DNA of 40,338 nucleotides from Rhodococcus sp. HM1 (lineage in GTDB: Bacteria; Actinomycetota; Actinomycetes; Mycobacteriales; Mycobacteriaceae), in NCBI RefSeq assembly GCF_023218075.1, contig NZ_JALPTB010000060.1, forward strand, positions 1-40,338. The letters run 5' to 3'. The number at the start of each line of letters is the position of its first letter. Within the stretch, counting starts at the first letter, position 1. The position numbers and the translations under genes are program-made. The notes beneath the pieces are model-generated. The model made no database searches. It saw nothing but the letters and a program-made list of their open reading frames with translations, and was not told the DNA's origin. Below are positions 32,800 to 40,338 of the stretch, one piece after another.

Positions 32800-33365
32800 T
32801 GGTGATGCTGCGTTCCCCGGAGGGGATCGACTTCGAGGTCGATTCCGGATCGCTGTGTGTGGACTTCGTCTACACCGGCGGCGCGGCGGAGCGGGCCCGG
32901 TGGGAAACACTTCACACACCCGACGACCTGACGAACTGGATCGCCGCCCGCATGCGGGTCCCGGCCGCACACGTCCGGCTCGGCCCGCACGACGTCGCGC
33001 AGGCCAAGGACCTTCGGGAAGCACTGTGGCACAGCCTGAACCGATGCATCGACGGCAGTGGACCCAGCCCTTCGGACACCGCGGTCATCGATGCGGCCGC
33101 GGCCCGGCCGGACATCGCGCCGCAACTCGCGGCGCCCGGCACGGTCGTCCCGATCACCGGCGACCAGGCCCTGTCGACCCTGGCCCGCGACGCCGTCGAC
33201 CTGCTCGGCGGACCGCGCGCGTCCAGGATCAAACGCTGCGCCGCCGACGACTGCCCGCTCGTCTTCGTCGACACCTCGCGCGCCGGCAGCCGCCGGTGGT
33301 GCTCGATGGCCCGGTGCGGCAACCGGGACAAGGTCCGCGCACATCGACGGAAGGAACAGGCATGA
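32799..33365 (+). CDS. ABATE/CGNR zinc-finger transcriptional regulator
   Basis: A 188-residue protein with an N-terminal ABATE domain (LCVDFVYTGG near 19-28, to about 130) and a C-terminal CGNR zinc finger with C147, C152, C168 and C173 (RCAADDC...WCSMARCGNRDKVRAHR). These are stress-type DNA-binding regulators. The transcript looks leaderless (TAAGAT, 6 nt, ATG). The stop overlaps the ATG of the SRPBCC gene (ATGA at 33362), a common ABATE-SRPBCC pairing, so it probably regulates that operon. Confidence 0.85.
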   Translation: MVMLRSPEGIDFEVDSGSLCVDFVYTGGAAERARWETLHTPDDLTNWIAARMRVPAAHVRLGPHDVAQAKDLREALWHSLNRCIDGSGPSPSDTAVIDAAAARPDIAPQLAAPGTVVPITGDQALSTLARDAVDLLGGPRASRIKRCAADDCPLVFVDTSRAGSRRWCSMARCGNRDKVRAHRRKEQA

Positions 33366-33780
33366 CCGACACCGTCGGCAAGACCAGGGACGCGGCTGGC
33401 AGATCGGCGTCTCCAAGACACTCCCGCACCCGATCGACGCGGTGTGGTCGCTGATCGTCGAAGAACCGGGCCTCTGGCTCGGCGCAGGCGCCGTGATCCC
33501 GCACGAGAAGGGAGAGCAGTGGCAGGCGGACGACGGAACCGGTGGGGAACTGCGCAGCCGTCACGAGTCCGATCGCGTGCGCCTGACCTGGCGCCCTCCG
33601 ACGTGGCATCACGACACCACGGTGCAGGTGGCGGTGCAGGCCGGCCCGACGGGCACCGTCCTGAGATTCCACCAGGAACGCCTCGCCGGCCCCGACGAAC
33701 GGCAGCGGCAACGCACTCATTGGCAGGCGGCGCTGGCCCGGGTCGAACGCGCGCTCGAACAGGTGACGGGCACCGCATAA
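33362..33780 (+). pseudogene. SRPBCC-domain (AHSA1-like) protein, apparent one-base frameshift near 33392-33396
   Basis: ATG 33362 starts MTDTVGKTRDA in the frame coupled to the CGNR gene, but that frame stops at 33452-33454 after 30 residues. From about 33394 the adjacent frame reads GWQIGVSKTLPHPIDAVWSLI and continues as a full SRPBCC domain (GEQWQADD, LRSRHESDRVRLTW, HQERLAGPDERQRQRTHW) to 33780. That frame has no suitable start of its own near the domain start. Adding one base in GACGCGGCTGG would join the two into about 140 residues. It is either a real inactivating deletion or a sequencing error. SRPBCC domains bind hydrophobic ligands; function unknown. Confidence 0.75.
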
Positions 33781-33783
33781 CAT
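33778..33783 (+). promoter_or_regulatory. -10 hexamer TAACAT before mftE (probable leaderless start)
   Basis: TAACAT overlaps the stop of the SRPBCC gene and is followed by 7 nt and the GTG of mftE. It would give mftEFG a promoter separate from mftA. Confidence 0.45.
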
Positions 33784-33790
33784 CGGGGCG

Positions 33791-34477
33791 GTGAACCGGA
33801 ACCTCGACACCGCCCGCTGGCCCGACATCGCGCCGGGCCATGCGACCGTCGCCGTTCCGGTCGGCGCCTTCGAGCAGCACGGACCGCACCTGCCGCTGGA
33901 CACGGACACGCGCATCGCGACCGCGGTCGCGGGAGCACTGCCGGACGTGATGACCGCGCCGGCGGTGGCCTACGGGGCCAGTGGTGAACACGAGGCGTTC
34001 GCGGGCACCGTCTCGATCGGCGCCGAGGTCATGGAATCACTGCTCGTCGAATACGGCCGGTCGGTGTGCCGGTGGGCCGCGCGCGTCGTGTTCGTCAACG
34101 GCCACGGTGGCAACGCGCACGCCCTCGCGAAAGCGGTTGCCCTGCTGCGCTACGAGGGCCGGGACGCCGCGTGGCTGCCGTGCGCGGTACCCGGTGGGGA
34201 TGCGCATGCCGGGGACACGGAGACCAGCCTGCTGCTGCACCTGGCACCCGAGGTCGTGGCAATGGACCGCGCCGAGGTGGGTTCGACGGAATCCATCGCG
34301 ACTCTGCTGCCCCGATTGCGGGAGGGCGGTATCGTCGCCGTGTCGGCGAACGGGGTGCTGGGCGATCCCACGGCCGCCACCGCGGAGCGGGGAGCCCGGA
34401 TGTTCGCAGACCTGGTCGAACGTGCGACTGCACAGGTTGCCCGCTGGCAGCCCGGTGCAGAGGGGAGACTCCGGTGA
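33791..34477 (+). CDS. mftE: Mycofactocin peptidase MftE (creatininase family)
   Basis: A 228-residue metallopeptidase of the creatininase fold that cleaves the MftC-modified MftA to release the Val-Tyr-derived dipeptide. Metal ligands lie in [17 protein letters not shown] (E28, H30, D37 region), NGHGGN, and [10 protein letters not shown]; the last His/Glu pair is typical. It starts with GTG and lacks a ribosome site but has a -10 box 7 nt upstream. It is separated from mftD by about 6.8 kb, including an unrelated insert, and overlaps mftF by GTGA. Confidence 0.93.
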   Translation: MNRNLDTARWPDIAPGHATVAVPVGAFEQHGPHLPLDTDTRIATAVAGALPDVMTAPAVAYGASGEHEAFAGTVSIGAEVMESLLVEYGRSVCRWAARVVFVNGHGGNAHALAKAVALLRYEGRDAAWLPCAVPGGDAHAGDTETSLLLHLAPEVVAMDRAEVGSTESIATLLPRLREGGIVAVSANGVLGDPTAATAERGARMFADLVERATAQVARWQPGAEGRLR

Positions 34478-35883
34478 CACAGGGCGCAACGAAGCGCACT
34501 CCCACGTCGCGGCTGCCCGACGGTTTCGGCGTCCGGATCGACCCTCGGGTGCGGGCGTTCTCCGCCGGACGGGTGCTCATCGGTGGGTCACCGACCCGTA
34601 TGCTCAAACTCGCCCCGGCCGCGGCGGCGATGCTCGACGACGGCTACCTGAGGGTGGTCGATTCGAGGACCGCGGTCGTGGCCCGCCGGCTCCTCGACTC
34701 GGGGGTCGGCAACCCCCGGCCCACAGCCCTGCCGTCGACCTCGGACGTGACCGTCGTGGTCCCGGCGAAGGACAACCCTGCCGGTCTGCGGCGGCTGCTG
34801 CAGGCGCTCGAATCGGTCCGGGTGATCGTCGTCGACGACGGATCCGAAACGCCCTTCGTCGCACCCGAGGCCGGACGGGTGACGGTCCTGCGCCACGAGA
34901 CGTCGCGGGGACCCGCGGCTGCCCGGAACACCGGAATGCGGGCGGCCACAACACCGTTCGTGGCATTCCTGGATTCCGACGTGGTGCCCCGCATCGGCTG
35001 GCTCGAGGCGATTCTCGGGCACTTCACCGATCCCGCGGTCGCGCTCGTCGCTCCGCGCATCGTCGCGCTCGACCCGGACAGTGCCCCGCTCGCACGGTAC
35101 GAACACGCCCGGTCGTCGCTGGATCTCGGACGCCGTGAAGCCGCGGTGGTCGCGGGCAGTCCCGTCGCCTACGTACCGAGCGCCGCGATGGTGGTGCGCC
35201 GCGACGTGCTGGACGAACTCGGCGGGTTCGACGAGACCATGCACGTCGCGGAGGACGTCGACCTGTGCTGGCGGCTGCAGCAGTCCGGCTGGCGGCTCCG
35301 TTACGAGCCGGTCGCGCGGGTCGCGCACGACCACCGGATCGGATTCCGGAAGTGGTTCACCCGCAAGGCTTTCTACGGAACCGGTGCTGCTCCGCTGGCG
35401 GCGCGCCATCCCGGGTCCGTCGCCCCGATGGTGATGTCGGTGTGGACGTTGTTCGCCTGCGTCGCCGCCGCCACGTGCACCCGCCTCGGGGCGCTCGGTT
35501 CGGCGATCTCGCTGCTCGTGACCCTGCTGCGGTTGCGGCGCATGTTCACCGAACTGGACCAGCCCACCCGCATCGCCGCGGTGCTCACCGCGCAGGGTTT
35601 CGCCGGGGGCATGTGGCAGCTCGCCTCAGCTCTCTGCCGGCACTACTGGCCGGTCACCCTCGTCGCTTCGCTGTTCTCCTCCCGGATACGGCGGACGGTC
35701 GCGGCTTTTGCTGTCGCGGAAGGACTCTGGGACTGGTTCGGGCATCGCGAGGAAGGCGGTCTCGACCCCGTGCGCTACGTGCTCTACAGACGGCTCGACG
35801 ATCTCGCATACGGTGCCGGACTGTGGAAGGGTGCGCTCGATGCCCGCGACCCGGCCGCACTGATCCCCGACATCCGGAACTGA
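34474..35883 (+). CDS. mftF: Mycofactocin glycosyltransferase MftF
   Basis: A 469-residue GT2-family transferase that adds beta-1,4-linked glucose units to premycofactocin. About 90 N-terminal residues form a family-specific, PqqD-like region. The GT-A domain then starts [10 protein letters not shown], with VVDDGS (119-124) and LDSD (166-169). [14 protein letters not shown] is the acceptor loop. Hydrophobic helices after about residue 310 suggest membrane association. GTG 34474 overlaps the mftE stop. mftG begins 1 nt after its stop. Confidence 0.93.
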   Translation: MTQGATKRTPTSRLPDGFGVRIDPRVRAFSAGRVLIGGSPTRMLKLAPAAAAMLDDGYLRVVDSRTAVVARRLLDSGVGNPRPTALPSTSDVTVVVPAKDNPAGLRRLLQALESVRVIVVDDGSETPFVAPEAGRVTVLRHETSRGPAAARNTGMRAATTPFVAFLDSDVVPRIGWLEAILGHFTDPAVALVAPRIVALDPDSAPLARYEHARSSLDLGRREAAVVAGSPVAYVPSAAMVVRRDVLDELGGFDETMHVAEDVDLCWRLQQSGWRLRYEPVARVAHDHRIGFRKWFTRKAFYGTGAAPLAARHPGSVAPMVMSVWTLFACVAAATCTRLGALGSAISLLVTLLRLRRMFTELDQPTRIAAVLTAQGFAGGMWQLASALCRHYWPVTLVASLFSSRIRRTVAAFAVAEGLWDWFGHREEGGLDPVRYVLYRRLDDLAYGAGLWKGALDARDPAALIPDIRN

Positions 35884-35884
35884 C

Positions 35885-37363
35885 GTGCTGCCGGCGCACG
35901 CCGACGTCGTCGTGGTCGGTGGAGGAAGCTGCGGGTCCGTGGTCGCGGCACGGCTCAGCGACGATCCGGATCGATCCGTGCTGCTTGTCGAGGCCGGACC
36001 CGGGTACCGGACCGTGCACGAGACGCCGGACGAAATCCGCACTGCTACAATCGTTCCCGTCGGTCCGGGCAGTGTCTGGGCGACTCGTTACACGGCGCGG
36101 CTCACCGCCGAGGTCGCCACCACGGTGGCGCGGGGACGGGTCCTCGGCGGTTCCGGTGCCGTCAACGGAGCGTACTTCGTGCGGGCCCGGCCCGGTGATC
36201 TCGCCCGCTGGCCGGCGTCGTGGGCGTACGACGAGGTGCTCGCCGACTTCCGAGCCCTCGAAACCGACTCCGACTTTCCCGGCGACCTGCACGGCAGCGA
36301 CGGTCCCGTGCCGGTCGGGCGGGTCCCGTGGGATCGGCTGCACCCGGTGTCCGCCGCGTTCCACGAGACCGCGGTCGCGGCGGGATTCGCGGCCGTCGAC
36401 GACCTCAATGCTCCCGGCCCCGACGGCGTCGGCCGCGTCCCGCTCAACATCCGCGACGGGATGCGCGTCGGTCCCGCGCTCGCGTACCTGCTGCCGGTCC
36501 TGCGCCGGACGAACCTGACGGTGGCCACCGGCACGGAGGTGCTGCGGATCGTCCTGGCGAACGGTCGCGCGGTGGGGGTCGAGGTCGCCGACGGAGCGGG
36601 CACTCGACAGATCACGGCCGGTCACGTCGTGGTGTGTGCGGGTGCCGTGCACTCGCCGCAACTGCTGATGCTCTCCGGCATCGGCCCCGCCGACGAACTG
36701 CGGCGACTCGGAATCGCGGTGCTGCACGACCTTCCGGGGGTCGGCCGGGACTTCACCGACCATCCCGAGGTGGCGATCGGATACCGCTACCGGCGTGAAC
36801 TGCCGACGGGGGCGCCGCTGCTCGAGACGGTTCTGCACACCCGGTCCCTCGAATTGCGCCCGTACACCGTGCCGTTCGGCACGGCGATCCCGGGAAGCGG
36901 CGTCGCCGACCCGGTGCTCGGCGTCGTGCTCACCCGGCCCCGCAGCCGCGGACGGATTCTGCTCGATCCCGCCGATCCCCGGTCCGCGCCCGTCCTGGAC
37001 TACCGCTATCTCGAGCACCCGCAGGATCGTGCCGACCTCCGGGAGGGTGTCCACCTCGCCACGGACATGCTCGGCGCGATGACCGACCTCGTCGACACGG
37101 GCAGTCTCACCACGCACCTCGGGACGTCCTTGCACCTGTCCGGCACGTGCCGGATGGGCACGGACGACGGGTCGGTCGTCGACGAACGGTGCCGCGTCCA
37201 CGGCATCGACGGTCTGAGCGTCGTCGACACCTCCGTGTTCCCCGAGGTGCCGAGCCGCGGCCCCCACGCCACCGCCGTGATGCTCGCCCACCGCGTCGGT
37301 GTGTCTTTGTGGCGGTCGGGGGCACCACAAAGACACACCGGGCGCTTGGCGCCACCTGTGTGA
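35885..37363 (+). CDS. mftG: Mycofactocin-associated GMC oxidoreductase MftG
   Basis: A 492-residue flavoprotein of the glucose-methanol-choline oxidoreductase family. The FAD motif is VVVGGGSCGSVVAARLS (8-24), with GRVLGGSGAVNGAYFVR and GAVHSPQLLMLSGIGP as the two GMC signatures. Active-site residues are in HLSGTCRMG and SRGPHATAV. MftG is proposed to reoxidise mycofactocinol and link ethanol oxidation to respiration. It starts with GTG 1 nt after mftF. A 16-bp hairpin lies inside its last 70 nt. Confidence 0.93.
   Translation: MLPAHADVVVVGGGSCGSVVAARLSDDPDRSVLLVEAGPGYRTVHETPDEIRTATIVPVGPGSVWATRYTARLTAEVATTVARGRVLGGSGAVNGAYFVRARPGDLARWPASWAYDEVLADFRALETDSDFPGDLHGSDGPVPVGRVPWDRLHPVSAAFHETAVAAGFAAVDDLNAPGPDGVGRVPLNIRDGMRVGPALAYLLPVLRRTNLTVATGTEVLRIVLANGRAVGVEVADGAGTRQITAGHVVVCAGAVHSPQLLMLSGIGPADELRRLGIAVLHDLPGVGRDFTDHPEVAIGYRYRRELPTGAPLLETVLHTRSLELRPYTVPFGTAIPGSGVADPVLGVVLTRPRSRGRILLDPADPRSAPVLDYRYLEHPQDRADLREGVHLATDMLGAMTDLVDTGSLTTHLGTSLHLSGTCRMGTDDGSVVDERCRVHGIDGLSVVDTSVFPEVPSRGPHATAVMLAHRVGVSLWRSGAPQRHTGRLAPPV
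37297..37340 (+). terminator. 16-bp hairpin within the 3' end of mftG
   Basis: Arms 37297-37312 and 37325-37340 are perfectly complementary with a 12-nt loop. They end 23 nt before the mftG stop, so the hairpin is translated as well as transcribed. It probably terminates the mftEFG transcript ahead of the GAF regulator gene, even though it lies inside the coding sequence. Confidence 0.6.
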
Positions 37364-37399
37364 CCTGGACTACAGTGTCGGCAAGGAGGACGCCGGTAG

Positions 37400-38692
37400 A
37401 TGACCCAGACAACGAAGCCGTCGGTGAACCCGTGGGTGGCGCTGCGGCCCGGGGACGACGCCGCCGCACACGCGCTGCGCATGTCGTCGGCCCACCGGAC
37501 ATTCCTGGATGCGCGCGAGGGCACGTCGGCGGTCCGCTCGGTCGTGCGCGACTCGTGGTTGCGCAGCGTCGAACGTGGCATCGACCCGGATTCGGTGGAC
37601 CAGCCGAGCCTGCTCACCGGCGTCGACCTGGAGGAATACCGCTCGGGGCATCCGATGGCGCTGATCCGTCCGGTCGTGCGCAAACTCCTCGTCGAGGACG
37701 CCGCCGACGACGGTCTGCTCGTCGCGATCAGCGACGAGCGCGGCCGGTTGCTGTGGGTCGAGGGTGATCACTCCGCCCGCGACCGGGCGCTGTCGATGAG
37801 TTTCGTCGAGGGCGCCGACTGGAGCGAAGACCACGTCGGCACCAATGCTCCCGGAACCGCTCTGGCGCTGGATCATTCGGTGCAGATCTTCGCGGCCGAG
37901 CATTTCAACCGGACCGTGCACGACTGGAGTTGTTCGGCGGCGCCGGTGCACGATCCGATCAGCGGCCGCATCCTGGGTGCCATCGACATCACCGGCGGTC
38001 CGCGTGTCGCCGTGCCGGAAGTGCTGCAACTCGTCCGTGCGACCGTCGCTGCCGCCGAGGCGGAGCTGCGGTTGCACCTCATGAGCGCCCCGCATCTGCT
38101 GACCGGATCGGCGTCCCGCCTCGAGACGTTCGGGTCGGGCCGGCCGATGCTGCACCGCGACGGGCAGCGGATCCCGTTGTCGCAGCGGCACGCCGAGATC
38201 CTGTTGCTGCTCGCCGATCATCCGGAGGGGCTCGGTGCGGACCGTCTCGCGGTCCTGCTCGACGAGGCCGAACTCGACTCGGTGACGATTCGCGCCGAGA
38301 TGTCGCGGCTGCGCAAGACCTTCGGATCGGATCGGGTGGGATCGCGGCCGTATCGGCTGCTCGGCGACCTCGTCACCGATGTCGCCGACGTCCGCGCCGC
38401 TCTCGACCGCGGCGACACCGCGACCGCGGTGCGCTTGTACACCGGGCCGGTGCTGCCCGGATCGGCCGCGCCGGGGATCGAGGAGATCCGCGACGAACTG
38501 CGCACCCGCGTGCAGGCGGCGCTGCTGCGCGGCGGCGATGCGCACCTGCTGGCGCAGTGGACGTCGTCGGTGCACGGCCGCGACGACCTCACCGCCTGGT
38601 CCGCGTACCTCACCGCCCTCGATCCCGGTTCGGCGATATATGCGCAGGTCAAGGCCAGGATCGATCTGTTGGATCGGCAGCTCGCAACGTAG
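37400..38692 (+). CDS. GAF-domain transcriptional regulator with C-terminal winged helix
   Basis: A 430-residue regulator. Residues about 45-235 resemble the AcoR-type GAF sensor (VRDSWLRSVERGID at the start, then MSFVEGADWSEDHVGTNAPGTALA and HDWSCSAAPVHDPISGRILGAIDIT). No sigma-54 AAA+ domain follows. Instead residues about 250-335 form a winged-helix DNA-binding domain (LSQRHAEILLLLADHPEGL, VTIRAEMSRLRKTFGSDRV), then a helical tail. ATG follows AAGGAGG; TACAGT (37371-37376) may be the -10. It directly precedes the aldehyde dehydrogenase gene and probably activates it in response to alcohols or aldehydes. Confidence 0.8.
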   Translation: MTQTTKPSVNPWVALRPGDDAAAHALRMSSAHRTFLDAREGTSAVRSVVRDSWLRSVERGIDPDSVDQPSLLTGVDLEEYRSGHPMALIRPVVRKLLVEDAADDGLLVAISDERGRLLWVEGDHSARDRALSMSFVEGADWSEDHVGTNAPGTALALDHSVQIFAAEHFNRTVHDWSCSAAPVHDPISGRILGAIDITGGPRVAVPEVLQLVRATVAAAEAELRLHLMSAPHLLTGSASRLETFGSGRPMLHRDGQRIPLSQRHAEILLLLADHPEGLGADRLAVLLDEAELDSVTIRAEMSRLRKTFGSDRVGSRPYRLLGDLVTDVADVRAALDRGDTATAVRLYTGPVLPGSAAPGIEEIRDELRTRVQAALLRGGDAHLLAQWTSSVHGRDDLTAWSAYLTALDPGSAIYAQVKARIDLLDRQLAT

Positions 38693-38707
38693 TTGCAACC
38701 CCGTTGC
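38684..38707. promoter_or_regulatory. Tandem GCAAC-N3-GTTGC repeats upstream of the aldehyde dehydrogenase
   Basis: GCAAC-N3-GTTGC occurs at 38684-38696 and again at 38695-38707, an 11-bp period. The first copy overlaps the regulator's stop codon. TAGTGT (38711-38716) just downstream may be the -10. It is a likely binding site for the adjacent GAF regulator. Confidence 0.5.
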
Positions 38708-38794
38708 TCCTAGTGTTCCGGATCACACCCCGCGAGGGGACGATCCGACCGTCCCGCACACAGTGCGGCCCGACGACACGCAGGAGAGACACCG

Positions 38795-40318
<1,524 letters not shown>

Positions 40319-40338
40319 TCGACCGCCCACCCGCCCAC

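Noticed and set aside
31762-33780. Insert between OYE 2 and mftE as a mobile element
   Set aside because: No transposase, integrase, terminal repeats or target duplications are visible, and base composition matches the neighbours.
33444-33794. 116-codon frame overlapping the SRPBCC domain
   Set aside because: Arg/Gly-rich shadow; the SRPBCC motifs are in another frame.

Overview
The window is about 40 kb of very GC-rich DNA with tight gene packing, many GTG starts and many 4-bp stop/start overlaps. It reads as an actinomycete of the Mycobacteriales, most probably Rhodococcus. The reasons are a close match to rhodococcal KshB behind a KstR-type operator, a Mno/ThcE-type NDMA-dependent alcohol dehydrogenase, a ThcA-type aldehyde dehydrogenase and a complete mycofactocin locus. 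The species call is inference. No mobile element, CRISPR array, rRNA or tRNA was seen.

Layout. Positions 1-5.1 kb hold housekeeping and catabolic genes: the end of a ferredoxin-reductase-like flavoprotein, an Asp/Glu-racemase family protein, a TetR regulator with an SPW membrane protein, an AlkD-like DNA glycosylase and kshB. Positions 5.5-9.8 kb hold the NDMA-dependent alcohol dehydrogenase (mdo) followed by a MoxR-type AAA+ ATPase and a CoxE-like vWA protein. Positions 9.9-13.6 kb hold a translationally coupled operon: gamma-glutamyltransferase lipoprotein, GlcNAc-type glycosyltransferase, prolyl-4-hydroxylase-like dioxygenase and a small protein with a Pro/Gly-rich centre. Positions 13.8-17.1 kb hold a second iron-type alcohol dehydrogenase coupled to a GAF histidine kinase and a LuxR-type response regulator (MnoS/MnoR-like). 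Positions 17.1-22.5 kb hold a secreted lipase, an ABC exporter pair, a HAD hydrolase and a GyrI-like protein.

Positions 22.6-37.4 kb are the mycofactocin locus. mftM and mftR run leftwards; mftA (31 codons), mftB, mftC and mftD run rightwards, followed by two old-yellow-enzyme/FadH-type flavoproteins flanking a mycofactocin-type SDR. A short insert (a double-GNAT protein, a CGNR regulator and a frameshifted SRPBCC gene) separates these from mftE, mftF and mftG. Positions 37.4-40.3 kb hold a GAF regulator and an aldehyde dehydrogenase.

How it fits together: MftA is matured by MftB/C/E/D, glycosylated by MftF and methylated by MftM to give the redox cofactor. The likely client dehydrogenases (mdo, the second iron ADH, the SDR) use it, MftG is thought to reoxidise it, and the aldehyde dehydrogenase removes the aldehyde product. 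The two-component system probably controls mdo: a 20-bp palindromic box lies upstream of both mdo and the dehydrogenase-kinase-regulator operon.

The most novel item is the hydroxylase/glycosyltransferase/small-protein operon at 11.8-13.6 kb. It pairs the same two enzyme types that hydroxylate and then glycosylate a proline of Skp1 in protists, next to a plausible small substrate. Several regulatory signals are also visible, including repeated leaderless-promoter signatures.
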